Source: PKWO01 sp036384915 (GTDB lineage Bacteria > Pseudomonadota > Gammaproteobacteria > Burkholderiales > Burkholderiaceae_D). Taken from it: a stretch of 64,000 bases of DNA. Below the pieces are notes generated by a model, which was not told the origin of the DNA, ran no database searches, and saw nothing but the letters and a program-made list of their open reading frames with translations. This document shows, one piece after another, positions 34,360 through 43,291 of the stretch (positions within the stretch are counted from its first letter, which is position 1; every line of letters begins with the position of its first letter). The position numbers and the translations under genes were made by a program. The DNA lies in NCBI GenBank assembly GCA_036384915.1, contig DASVLJ010000074.1:6589-70588 (forward strand), given 5' to 3'.

Positions 34360-35822
34360 TGAAAAACTGGACTTTCGGCAAGACACTGACGGTCGCTGCG
34401 TTCGTGAAATCGTTTTTCCTGCTGTGCGTCGGCGTCGCCGGCTACTGGGCCATCGGCTTGCTCAACAGCACCAGCCACAGCGCCTCGCAAACGCATGTGG
34501 CAATCGAGAAAATGACGGAATGCCTGTCCACCTTCAAGGACGCGGAGACCGGCCAGCGCGGCTACCTCCTGACCGGCGATCCGACCTACCTCGAGCCCTA
34601 TGAGGCGGCGGTGCAAGCGGTGCCGCACGTCATCGCCGAACTGCGCGCGCAAACGGCCGACGACGCCAACCAGACGCACCGCGTCGACCAGCTCGAGACG
34701 CTGGCCAACGCCAAGCTCGCGGAATTGCGCCACACGATAGACCTGCGCAAGGCCGGCCACAGCGACGAGGCGCTCAAGGCGGTGCAATCGAACGAAGGCA
34801 AGGTCTATATGGATAATATCCGCAAGCTCATCGAGCAAATGGAGCAGGAAGGCCACGCCCAGCTGGACAAACGCGCCGCCGAGGTGGAAGCGGCCGGCAA
34901 TTCGGCCAAGGCGGCCATCCTCGCCTGCACCGTGGTTTGCCTGCTGCTGCTGATCGCCACAGCCGCCTTCACCACGCGTTCCCTCGGTGCCCAGCTCGGC
35001 TCGGCCGTGGGCCAGGTGCAAAGCTCGTCGGCCGAACTGCAGGCCGCGGCCACGCAACAGGCGGCCGGCGCCAAGCAGCAGGCTTCGGCCATGAGCGAAA
35101 TCAGCACCACCATCAGCGAACTCGGCGTCACCTCGCGCCAGATCGCCGAAAGCGCGCAGCGCGTGGCGCAGATCGCCGAGCAGACCGCCGCGGCAGCCAG
35201 GAACGGCACCGGTACGGTGGAGCGCGGCCAGGAGGCCATCACCGGCATCCGGCGCCAGATCGACCAGGTGGTCAGCCACATGCTCGATCTCGGGCGCAAA
35301 TCGCAGGAAATCGGCGCCGTGCTCGACATCGTCTCCGAACTGGCGGAACAGACCAATATCCTCGCCATCAATGCCACCATCGAAGCCTCCGGCGCCGGCG
35401 AATCGGGCAAGCGCTTCGCCGTGGTGGCCGAGGAAATCCGCAAGCTGGCCGACCGCGTATCGAACTCGACCAAGAACATCCGCACCCAGGTGGAAGATGT
35501 GCGCGGCGCCGTCAACACCACGGTGATGGCGACCGAAACCGGCGCCAAGGCGGTCGATGCCGGCGCGCGCCAATTCAACGACGTGGCTGCGGCATTCAAG
35601 CAGATCGCCGGACTCGTGGCGACGACCACCGAAGCCGCGCGCGAGATCGAGCTGTCGACCAAGCAGCAAGCCACCGCCGCCGAGCAGGTGCGCATGGCCG
35701 TGACCGACGTGGCGCAGGCGACGCAGGAAAGCGAAACCAGTTCCTCGCAAACCTTGCAGACCGCCTCGCAATTGGCCTTGCTCTCGCGCGCGCTGCGCGG
35801 CATGATCGTTTCAGAGGCGTAG
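34356..35822 (+). CDS. Methyl-accepting chemotaxis protein with CHASE3 sensor domain
   Basis: A 488-residue membrane receptor. First membrane helix about 12-36 (FVKSFFLLCVGVAGYWAIGL), periplasmic CHASE3-type helical domain about 37-185 (STFKDAETGQRGYLLTGDPT is the hallmark), second membrane helix about 188-210 (AAILACTVVCLLLLIATAAF), then directly the signalling domain. No HAMP domain is apparent. The kinase-contact tip is EQTNILAINATIEASGAGES, which differs slightly from the usual NAAIEAARAGE. It sits in an operon with its own cheW, cheR, cheA and cheB, so it is the dedicated receptor. Confidence 0.92.
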   Translation: MMKNWTFGKTLTVAAFVKSFFLLCVGVAGYWAIGLLNSTSHSASQTHVAIEKMTECLSTFKDAETGQRGYLLTGDPTYLEPYEAAVQAVPHVIAELRAQTADDANQTHRVDQLETLANAKLAELRHTIDLRKAGHSDEALKAVQSNEGKVYMDNIRKLIEQMEQEGHAQLDKRAAEVEAAGNSAKAAILACTVVCLLLLIATAAFTTRSLGAQLGSAVGQVQSSSAELQAAATQQAAGAKQQASAMSEISTTISELGVTSRQIAESAQRVAQIAEQTAAAARNGTGTVERGQEAITGIRRQIDQVVSHMLDLGRKSQEIGAVLDIVSELAEQTNILAINATIEASGAGESGKRFAVVAEEIRKLADRVSNSTKNIRTQVEDVRGAVNTTVMATETGAKAVDAGARQFNDVAAAFKQIAGLVATTTEAAREIELSTKQQATAAEQVRMAVTDVAQATQESETSSSQTLQTASQLALLSRALRGMIVSEA

Positions 35823-35832
35823 TCCCCTCGCC

Positions 35833-37884
35833 ATGGCCAAGGACCCCTACCGCTACTTCCGCGTCGAAGCGGCCGACCTGCTGCAGCAGATGTCGCGCGC
35901 CGCGCTAGACCTGGACCAGGACGGTACTGGCAATGCGGCGATGCGCCTGCTGCGCACCGCGCATACGCTGAAGGGTGCGGCACGCGTGGTCCGCATGGCC
36001 GTCATGGCCGACCAGGCGCATCAGGTCGAGGAGGTGTTGACCCCCTTCAGGGAAGGCGGGGCCGTGCCGCGCGAACAGGTAGACCGCGTGCTGGCCACGC
36101 TCGACGCCATGTCGGCGGCGCTGGCCGCGCTGGCGCCGCCCGAATCCCCCTCCGAACCTCAACCGGGGCCGCAATCCGGGCAGCCCGAACCTCGCGTAAA
36201 AGTGGCCGCCCCTGCCCGCAGGCATGAAACGGAAGCGCCGCGCCTGGCTCGCGCCGATGTGGCCGAAGTCGCAACCGTGCTCGAAGGCCTGGGCGAGATC
36301 GGCAATGAGCTGGAGACGCTACGCCGCGCCGACGAGGGCCTGGGCCGGCTGCGCGCCGTGTCGCGCCAGCTGGGCCAGCAGGCACGCGCGCATGCGCTGA
36401 CGCCGGCGCGGCTCGATGCCCTGGCAGTCGAATTGCAGGCTGTCACGGAGCAAGTCGAACGCACGCTGGCGCAGGGCATGGACCGCGCGCGACGCGAACT
36501 GGCCGCCACGCGCGACGCGGCCCAGCGCCTGCGCCTGGTGCCGGTGGCCGATATTTTCCACGCGCTGGAGCGAACGGCGCGCGATGCGGCGCACCAGTTA
36601 GGCAAGGAGGTGGTGTTCGAAGCGCATGGCGGCGACGTGCGCATCGAAGGCGCCGTACTCGATGCCGTGCAAGGCGCGCTGATCCAGCTGGTGCGCAATG
36701 CGGTCGCGCACGGCATCGAAGCGCCTGCGCAACGTCATGCCGTGGGCAAACCGGCGCAGGGCACCATCACCGTCGAAGTGACACGCCACGGCCACAGCGC
36801 GCATTTCATATGCCGCGACGACGGCGCGGGGCTCGATGCGGCCGCCGTACGCCGGGTGTTGAACGAACGCGGCCAGGCGGCAGGCGGCGACGATGCCGCC
36901 CTGTTCCGCCGCCTGCTCGAGGGCGGCACCTCGACTTCCGGCGCGCTCAGTGAAATCGCCGGACGCGGCATCGGCCTGAACCTGGTGGGCGAAGCCGTAA
37001 AGCAATTCAATGGCGAAGTCACCGCCGAAAGCCGGCCGGGCCAGGGCATGAGCGTCAGGCTCGCCATGCCCTTATCGCTGGCCGCGTTGCAGGTGCTGCT
37101 GGTGGAAGCCGGCGGCGCCGTGCTGGCGCTACCGCTCGACACGGTGCTGCGCACGTTGCGCCTGACCGCTTCGGACTTGGTGCACCTGCCTGAGGGCGAT
37201 GCCGTGGTGTACGAAGGCGAGCAGGTGCCGCTGATCCATCTGGGCAAGGCCGCGGCGGCGCAACGAGCGCTCACCGTGGTTCTGGTGCGGCGGCGCGAGG
37301 GCAGGATCGCCGTCGCCGTGGAGCGCCTGGCCGGCATGGAACGCGTGGTGCTGCAGCCACTGCCGGCGCTGGCGCCGGCGCAAGCCACCGTGCTGGGCCT
37401 CTATCTCGACCTGGAAGGCAACCCGTGCCTGGTGCTCGACCCGGAGCGCTTCGATACGCAGGCGCGGCGGGCTACCGCGCCGGGGCCTGTGCGGGAACGC
37501 AAGCCGATCCTGATCGTCGACGATTCGCTGACCACGCGCATGCTCGAATCGAGCATCCTGGAGTCGGCCGGCTATGCGGTCGAGATGGCCGCTTCGGCCG
37601 AAGAAGGCCTGGCCATGGCGGGCCGGCAATCCTATGCGCTGTTCCTGGTCGACGTGGAAATGCCTGGCATGGACGGCTTTGCCTTTGTTGAACGTACGCG
37701 CGCCGATGCGCGGCTGCGGCAAACGCCGTGTATCCTGGTCAGCTCGCGCAACGCGGCGGAGGATTTCGCGCGCGGCCGCGAAGCCGGCGCCGCCGATTAC
37801 ATCGTCAAGGGCGAATTCGACCAGGCACGCTTCCTGCTGCGCGTGGCGCAGTTGGTGAACTTGGAGGAACAGGAGCAATCATGA
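35833..37884 (+). CDS. CheA histidine kinase fused to a receiver domain (WspE-like)
   Basis: A 683-residue hybrid CheA. The HPt domain holds the phospho-acceptor His44 in RTAHTLKGAARV. Dimerisation helices about 145-235; ATPase domain about 255-410 (LIQLVRNAVAHGIEAPAQRH; CRDDGAGLD; GRGIGLNLVGEAV); CheW-like regulatory domain about 415-545; C-terminal receiver about 557-680 (PILIVDDSLTTRMLESSILE; LFLVDVEMPGMDG; phospho-Asp in LVDVE). No separate P2 domain is seen. This layout is that of WspE and FrzE. It overlaps cheB by four bases. Confidence 0.94.
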   Translation: MAKDPYRYFRVEAADLLQQMSRAALDLDQDGTGNAAMRLLRTAHTLKGAARVVRMAVMADQAHQVEEVLTPFREGGAVPREQVDRVLATLDAMSAALAALAPPESPSEPQPGPQSGQPEPRVKVAAPARRHETEAPRLARADVAEVATVLEGLGEIGNELETLRRADEGLGRLRAVSRQLGQQARAHALTPARLDALAVELQAVTEQVERTLAQGMDRARRELAATRDAAQRLRLVPVADIFHALERTARDAAHQLGKEVVFEAHGGDVRIEGAVLDAVQGALIQLVRNAVAHGIEAPAQRHAVGKPAQGTITVEVTRHGHSAHFICRDDGAGLDAAAVRRVLNERGQAAGGDDAALFRRLLEGGTSTSGALSEIAGRGIGLNLVGEAVKQFNGEVTAESRPGQGMSVRLAMPLSLAALQVLLVEAGGAVLALPLDTVLRTLRLTASDLVHLPEGDAVVYEGEQVPLIHLGKAAAAQRALTVVLVRRREGRIAVAVERLAGMERVVLQPLPALAPAQATVLGLYLDLEGNPCLVLDPERFDTQARRATAPGPVRERKPILIVDDSLTTRMLESSILESAGYAVEMAASAEEGLAMAGRQSYALFLVDVEMPGMDGFAFVERTRADARLRQTPCILVSSRNAAEDFARGREAGAADYIVKGEFDQARFLLRVAQLVNLEEQEQS

Positions 37885-38942
37885 GCCGTCTGCGTGTGCT
37901 GGTGGTGGAGGATTCGCTGACAGTGCGGCGCCGCCTGTGCGAAGTGCTGGAAGCCGAGCCCGACCTTGAGGTGGTCGGCGAGGCCGAAGATGGCCAGCGC
38001 GCCATCGAACTGTGCCTGGCCTTGAAACCCGACGTGATCACGCTCGACATGATGCTGCCGGTCATGAGCGGCCTGGCCGCCACAGAATACCTGATGGCAT
38101 ATTGCCCCACGCCCATACTCGTGGTGTCGTCCTCGGTCAACCGCGGCGAACTGTTCAAGACCTACGAGGCGCTGGCCGCCGGGGCCGTCGAAGTCATGGA
38201 AAAGCCGCGCCCGAACGAACCCGAAGGGGAATGGGAACGCCAGTTCGTTTCCATGGTCAAAATCGTTGCACGGGTCAAGGTGGTCACCCACCTGCGCGGC
38301 CGGCGTGCTCCGCACCCCGCGCAGGTGGGCAATGGCCATGCCTTGGCCGCACAGGAAGCGGCGGCCAAGCCGCATGACTTGCGCGGCCCGTGCAGGCTGA
38401 TTGCGATCGGTACCTCCACCGGCGGCCCCGGCGCCCTGGTTGAAGTGCTGCGCGCCCTGCCGCCCAATTTCCGCATTCCCATCCTGTTCGTCATCCACAT
38501 CAGCGAACCCTTCGGCTCCACCTTCGCCGACTGGCTCGACAGCCAGACCGAGCACCGCGTGCATATCGCCTATGACGGCGAAGACGTGCCGCGCAACGGC
38601 GTGGTAATGGCGCCGCCGAACCGCCACCTGATCGTGCGCGACCGCAAGCTGCTGCTCTCCGACGGGCCGGAACGCCATTCCTGCCGCCCCTCGGTCGATG
38701 TGCTGTTCGACTCGGTGGCACGGGAATACGGCGCCACTGCCGCCGCCGCCATTCTGACCGGCATGGGCCAGGACGGCGCGCGCGGCTTGCTGGCCGTGCG
38801 CGAGGCCGGCGGCCTCACCGTCGCGCAGGACGAAGCCAGTTCCGTGGTCTACGGCATGCCGCGCGAAGCGGCGCAGATCGGCGCGGCGCAAAAGGTGCTG
38901 CCGCTCTCCGAAATCGGCGCCGCCCTGGCATCACTGGGCTGA
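37881..38942 (+). CDS. CheB-type receptor methylesterase (WspF-like)
   Basis: A 353-residue CheB. The N-terminal receiver (LRVLVVEDSLTVRRRLCEVL; KPDVITLDMMLPVMSG with the phospho-Asp) is joined to a methylesterase domain with catalytic Ser in AIGTSTGGPGALVEVLRAL, His in LFVIHISEPFGS and Asp in AAILTGMGQDGARGLL. It removes methyl groups from the receptor. ATG 37881 overlaps the cheA stop (ATGA), so a longer in-frame start upstream is not needed. Confidence 0.93.
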   Translation: MSRLRVLVVEDSLTVRRRLCEVLEAEPDLEVVGEAEDGQRAIELCLALKPDVITLDMMLPVMSGLAATEYLMAYCPTPILVVSSSVNRGELFKTYEALAAGAVEVMEKPRPNEPEGEWERQFVSMVKIVARVKVVTHLRGRRAPHPAQVGNGHALAAQEAAAKPHDLRGPCRLIAIGTSTGGPGALVEVLRALPPNFRIPILFVIHISEPFGSTFADWLDSQTEHRVHIAYDGEDVPRNGVVMAPPNRHLIVRDRKLLLSDGPERHSCRPSVDVLFDSVAREYGATAAAAILTGMGQDGARGLLAVREAGGLTVAQDEASSVVYGMPREAAQIGAAQKVLPLSEIGAALASLG

Positions 38943-38968
38943 TCATTGGGTCGATACATTGCGCTGAC

Positions 38969-41137
38969 ATGGCTACGGACAAGCACATCCTCATCGTCGA
39001 CGACAGCCTGACCGTCCGTTCGGACCTGCAGGAAGCCTTCGTCGAGGCCGGCATGGCGACACTGGCTTGCGCCACCGGCGCCGAGGCGCGCACGGCACTC
39101 GAGAGCGGGCACGTCGGGCTGATGGTATTGGACGTGCAATTGCCCGATGCCGACGGCATCGATCTGCTGCGCGAATTGCGCGCCGATGCGCGCTTTGCCG
39201 ATCTGCCGGTCCTGATCCTGTCCACCGAGGCCGACGTGCGCGACCGCATACGCGGCTTGACCACCGGCTCCAACGATTACGTCGGCAAGCCCTACGACCG
39301 CGACTACGTGATCCTGCGCGCGCAGGAACTGCTCAGCCCGCGCAGCGCCGAAGAACCGCAAGGGCGCACTGGCGTGCTGGTGATCGACGACAGCGTCACT
39401 TTCCGTGAGCAACTGGGCGAACTGCTGGCACAACAGCAGTTCGCCGTGCGCTTCGCCGACAGCGGCGAGGAAGGCTTGAAAAGCGCCGCCCTGCACCGCC
39501 CGGCTGCCGTGGTGGTAGACGGCCAGTTGCCCGGTATCGACGGCGCAACCGTGATCCGCAAGCTGCGCCTGGACGCCGCGCTGCGCGACACCATCTGCAT
39601 CCTTCTGACCGGCTCGGAAGACCGCGGCGCCGAATTGCGCGCGCTCGATGCCGGCGCCGACGCCTTCGTCACCAAGGATGAAGACCTCGACATGGTGCTG
39701 GCGCGCGTCACCGCCGCCCTGCGCAAGGCCAGGCGCAGCGAACATGGCGACACGGCAAGCCTGCATGCGCCCAAGCGCATCCTGGCGGTGGACGACAGCA
39801 TGACTTACCTGCAGACCTTGAACGACATCCTGGGCGGCGAGGGCTACGACGTGATCCTGGCCCACTCGGGCGAAGAGGCGCTGGCCATGCTGGCGGTGCA
39901 GAGCGTGGATTGCATCCTGCTCGACCGCCTGATGCCGGGCATGGGCGGCACCGAGGCCTGCCGCCTCTTGAAGTCCTCCCCGAGCACGCGCGACATCCCC
40001 CTGATCATGCTGACGGCGATGGAAGACCGCGAAGCCATGATCGAAGGCTTGAGCACGGGCGCCGACGACTACGTGCTGAAATCCTTCGAGCTCGACGTGC
40101 TGAAGGCGCGCGTGCGCGCCCAATTGCGGCGCAAACAGTTCGAGGATGAAAGCCGGCGCATCCGCAACGAGCTGATGAACAAGGAGCTGGAAGCGGCCGA
40201 AGCGCGCGCCGCGCGCGAACTGGCGCAGAGCCGCGCCGAGCTGCTGTCCATCCTGGAGCAGAAGAACCTCGACCTGCAAAAGGCCAACAGCCAATTGACC
40301 GAGCGCCAGGCCGAGATCGCGGAAAAAAACCTGCAGCTCGAAGAAGCCAGCCGCATGAAATCGGAATTCCTGTCCAACATGTCACACGAATTGCGCACGC
40401 CCTTGAACGCCATCATCGGCTTTTCCGAGGTGCTCAAGGACGGCATGTTCGGCGAACTGACATCGCGCCAGAAGGAATATATCGGCGAAGTGTTCAGCAG
40501 CGGCCAGCATCTGCTGTCGCTGATCAACGATATCCTCGACCTGTCCAAGGTCGAGGCCGGCATGATGACGCTCGACCCTTCCGACATCGAGCTCAATGAA
40601 TTCCTCGACACCACCTTGAGCATCGTGCGCGAGCGCGCCCTGAAGGCCCAGGTGACGCTCGAATTCCTGCCCTGCGCCGATCCGCCGTTCGGCGGCAGGC
40701 TGTGGGCCGATGCGCGCAAGCTCAAGCAGATCGTCTACAACATGCTGTCGAACGCGGTCAAGTTTTCCGGGCCCGGCGGCGCGGTGCGGCTGGAATTGCA
40801 AGCCGTGCCGCGCGCGGCGGCGCACCTGCGGCCCGAGCCGGGCTGGGCGGCGCGCATGCTCGACCCGCCCGCCGGCAAAACGCCGCAATTCCTGCAGATC
40901 CGCGTCAGCGACGAAGGCATAGGCATGGCCGAGACGGACTTGCCCAACCTGTTCCAATCGTTCCGCCAGCTGGGCGACGCCCTGACGCGCCAGCACGAAG
41001 GCACCGGCCTCGGCCTGGCCCTGGTCATGCGCTTGGTGCAATTGCATGGCGGCACCGTGGGCGTGGAAAGCGCGCCGGGCAAGGGTACGCGCTTTTCGGT
41101 GTGGCTGCCCTGGTACGAGAGCGGCGAAATGGCGTAA
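38969..41137 (+). CDS. Hybrid histidine kinase with three N-terminal receiver domains
   Basis: A 722-residue soluble protein with no membrane segment. Receivers at about 6-118 (HILIVDDSLTVRSDLQEAFV; LMVLDVQLPDADG), 132-250 (VLVIDDSVTFREQLGELLAQ; AVVVDGQLPGIDG) and 268-388 (RILAVDDSMTYLQTLNDILG; CILLDRLMPGMGG). Then a coiled coil about 390-462, HisKA with His in FLSNMSHELRTPLNAIIGF (about 472) and an HATPase domain (LSNAVKFSGPGG; HEGTGLGLALVMRLVQLHGG). Having only receivers as inputs, it is probably driven by the CheA in the same operon. It replaces the GGDEF regulator WspR of Wsp operons. Confidence 0.92.
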   Translation: MATDKHILIVDDSLTVRSDLQEAFVEAGMATLACATGAEARTALESGHVGLMVLDVQLPDADGIDLLRELRADARFADLPVLILSTEADVRDRIRGLTTGSNDYVGKPYDRDYVILRAQELLSPRSAEEPQGRTGVLVIDDSVTFREQLGELLAQQQFAVRFADSGEEGLKSAALHRPAAVVVDGQLPGIDGATVIRKLRLDAALRDTICILLTGSEDRGAELRALDAGADAFVTKDEDLDMVLARVTAALRKARRSEHGDTASLHAPKRILAVDDSMTYLQTLNDILGGEGYDVILAHSGEEALAMLAVQSVDCILLDRLMPGMGGTEACRLLKSSPSTRDIPLIMLTAMEDREAMIEGLSTGADDYVLKSFELDVLKARVRAQLRRKQFEDESRRIRNELMNKELEAAEARAARELAQSRAELLSILEQKNLDLQKANSQLTERQAEIAEKNLQLEEASRMKSEFLSNMSHELRTPLNAIIGFSEVLKDGMFGELTSRQKEYIGEVFSSGQHLLSLINDILDLSKVEAGMMTLDPSDIELNEFLDTTLSIVRERALKAQVTLEFLPCADPPFGGRLWADARKLKQIVYNMLSNAVKFSGPGGAVRLELQAVPRAAAHLRPEPGWAARMLDPPAGKTPQFLQIRVSDEGIGMAETDLPNLFQSFRQLGDALTRQHEGTGLGLALVMRLVQLHGGTVGVESAPGKGTRFSVWLPWYESGEMA

Positions 41138-41163
41138 ACTGTGATGACTATGGAACGCTAAAC

Positions 41164-41532
41164 ATGGCCCGCATACTCGTCGTCGAAGATTCCCCGACCA
41201 ACATGATGTTGACGGTCGACATCCTGGAACATGCCGGCCACACCGTGCTGCAGGCCGAACGCGCCGACCGCGGCCTCGACATCGCGGCACACGACCTGCC
41301 CGACCTGGTCTTGATGGATATCCAGTTGCCCGACATGGACGGCATGACCGCCACGCGCGTCTTGAAGGCCGACCCGCGCACCTGCCATATCCCCGTCATC
41401 GCGCTCACGGCGTCAGCCATGAAGGGCGACCGCGAACGCATCCTCGAAGCCGGTTGCGACGGCTATATCGAAAAGCCGATCCGTTACAAGGAATTCCTGG
41501 CTGAGGTGGAAAGGATGGCGGGGAAGACCTAA
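41164..41532 (+). CDS. Single-domain response regulator (DivK/CheY-like)
   Basis: A 122-residue receiver: ARILVVEDSPTNMMLTVDIL, the phospho-Asp in LVLMDIQLPDMDGM, the Thr-Ala switch in VIALTASAMKGD and Lys in CDGYIEKPIRYKEFLAEV. The PTNMML and ALTASAMKGDRE wording is that of DivK-like receivers that act with hybrid kinases, not of motor-binding CheY. It follows the hybrid kinase by 26 bases and is the likely last step of the relay. Confidence 0.9.
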   Translation: MARILVVEDSPTNMMLTVDILEHAGHTVLQAERADRGLDIAAHDLPDLVLMDIQLPDMDGMTATRVLKADPRTCHIPVIALTASAMKGDRERILEAGCDGYIEKPIRYKEFLAEVERMAGKT

Positions 41533-41621
41533 GCTCAAAAAATTTGAATCCGTATCGCGCGGCCGTCCGTATATCTTCCAAACCGCCAATTGCTCCCCAA
41601 GGGCGTCAGTGACGCCTCGGG

Positions 41622-41643
41622 CCTCGCCCGCAAGCGGGAGAGG
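41622..41643. repeat. CTCGCCCGC-type palindrome
   Basis: CCTCGCCCGCAAGCGGGAGA followed by GG, after the chemosensory operon: another short copy of the repeat found in xdhC, possibly ending transcription. Confidence 0.5.
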
Positions 41644-41698
41644 GCAGCAAGCGCGGTTGACTCCAGAAAATCAATGACGTTTTACTACGGGACACGCG

Positions 41699-42607
41699 AT
41701 GACACCATTGCATGCAAAGCTATTCGCCTGCGCCACTCTGGCGCTGGCGGCACAGACAGCGCAGGCCGACGACGCTGCGCCGACCTGGAAACCCGATATG
41801 GGCAAGCTATTGGCCACCGGCGGCGTTTCCACGGTGGAAGGCGCGGCGGGCGGCGGCATCACGCCGTGGGCGCTGATCGGCGGCTACGGCACGCGCGATA
41901 GTTACGGCGCCAACGTGCACGACACGGATATCAGCACGCAAGACTTCCGTCTCAATACCTACGGCGTCGAAGCCGGCATCGCCGACCGCGTGGAATTATC
42001 GATCGCGCGGCAAGACTTCAAGGCCACCGATGGCCCCCTGAACGGCTTGAAGGTGACGCAAAACATCGTCGGCGTGAAAGTCAAGCTCGTCGGCGACGCC
42101 GTATACGACCAGGATAGCTGGCTGCCGCAAATCGCCGTCGGTGCGGAGTACAAGCGCAACAATGGTTTCTCCGGCTTGCTCAACGTGCCGGTAACGGCGC
42201 TGGGCGCGAAGAGGACTTCAGGCACGGATTATTACATCTCCGCCACCAGGATATTCCTCGACCAAAGCATCCTGGCCAACGTGACGCTGCGCGAAACGGA
42301 GGCGAACCAAATGGGCTTGCTCGGTTTCGGCGGCGATTTGCACGACAACTACCGCGCCGAACTTGAAGGTTCGCTGGCCTACCTGTTGACGAAGAACTGG
42401 GTGATCGGCGCCGAATACCGCGAAAAGCCGCACAACCTCTCGGTCGACAACGAGCGCGCCTATTACGATGCCTTCGTCGCCTGGTTCCCGTGCAAGAACG
42501 CTTCCGTCACGCTGGCCTACGCCAACCTCGGCAGCATCGTGGCCCCTGTCACGGGCAACAACAGCACGCAATCGGGCGTGTATCTTTCGCTGCAAGCCGG
42601 TTTTTGA
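41699..42607 (+). CDS. DUF3034 family outer-membrane-like protein
   Basis: A 302-residue protein with a signal peptide (LFACATLALAAQTAQADDA) and alternating hydrophobic strands typical of a beta-barrel (DRVELSIARQDFKA; QNIVGVKVKLVGDAVYD; YRAELEGSLAYLLTKNWVIG), ending in Phe (VYLSLQAGF) as outer-membrane proteins do. It matches DUF3034, which has no assigned function. The secreted truncated haemoglobin gene follows 20 bases later, so the two may form a unit. Confidence 0.82.
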   Translation: MTPLHAKLFACATLALAAQTAQADDAAPTWKPDMGKLLATGGVSTVEGAAGGGITPWALIGGYGTRDSYGANVHDTDISTQDFRLNTYGVEAGIADRVELSIARQDFKATDGPLNGLKVTQNIVGVKVKLVGDAVYDQDSWLPQIAVGAEYKRNNGFSGLLNVPVTALGAKRTSGTDYYISATRIFLDQSILANVTLRETEANQMGLLGFGGDLHDNYRAELEGSLAYLLTKNWVIGAEYREKPHNLSVDNERAYYDAFVAWFPCKNASVTLAYANLGSIVAPVTGNNSTQSGVYLSLQAGF

Positions 42608-42626
42608 TTACAGGTAAGGAGACATC

Positions 42627-43052
42627 ATGAAATTCCAGTATTTGATCGCAGCCCTGGCTTTCGCCGGCACCGTTCACGCGCAAGCTGTTGCAACCGACGA
42701 CAGCATGTTCCAGGATTTTGGCGGCAAGCCAGGCATCTCCAAGGTCATCGACGACTTCCTCGGCATCTGGCAAGGCGATGCGCGCATCAGCGGCGCACTG
42801 CAGGACGCCGACGTGGAGCGGCTCAGCGCCTTGCTCAAGGAGCAGTTCACGCAATTGACGGGCGGCCCCGCCGTCTATAGCGGCAGGGACATGAAATCGG
42901 CGCACCAGGACATGGGCTTGCATAACGCGGACTTCAATGCGCTGGCCGAGGATTTGCAGAAGGCCATGGACCAGAACCATGTGCCGGCAAGGGCGCAGAA
43001 CAAGCTGCTGGGGAAGCTGGCGCCAATGGAGAAGCAGATTGTGACGAAGTAA
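42627..43052 (+). CDS. Secreted group 1 truncated haemoglobin
   Basis: A 141-residue protein with a signal peptide (MKFQYLIAALAFAGTVHAQA) and a truncated globin fold of group 1: FGGKPGISKVIDDFLGIWQG, then the F-helix SAHQDMGLHNADFNALAEDL with the likely proximal His, and the H-helix LAPMEKQIV. The gene has AAGGAG before its ATG. Most truncated globins are cytoplasmic; export to the periplasm is the odd point. Function (oxygen, NO or electron transfer) cannot be told. Confidence 0.85.
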   Translation: MKFQYLIAALAFAGTVHAQAVATDDSMFQDFGGKPGISKVIDDFLGIWQGDARISGALQDADVERLSALLKEQFTQLTGGPAVYSGRDMKSAHQDMGLHNADFNALAEDLQKAMDQNHVPARAQNKLLGKLAPMEKQIVTK

Positions 43053-43151
43053 TTCGGCGCGCTCCTCTCGCTCGCCTTCCTGCGAGGGGAGTTCTGCTGA
43101 CCGTCGATGATATGGCCCAAAGCGTGTGGGGTCAAAATAAATATGAAATAA

Positions 43152-43273
43152 AACTACATATTCAACCGAACCTCTTTCCGAAAATTCATCAAAATCAGCA
43201 TTATTACTAGAAAAAATCAAAAGTTCGCTTTGAACAAAGCTATTGCAGGATATGTATAATAACTACATTCAAC
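43152..43273 (+). promoter_or_regulatory. Candidate control region of the amylase gene
   Basis: A direct repeat, AACTACATATTCAAC (43152-43166) and AACTACATTCAAC (43261-43273), brackets an AT-rich stretch with TTGAAC (43230) and TATAAT (43255-43260); the 19-base spacer is longer than ideal. The repeat could be the operator of a sugar-responsive repressor. Inference only. Confidence 0.35.
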
Positions 43274-43291
43274 AACATATCGAGACAAAGC

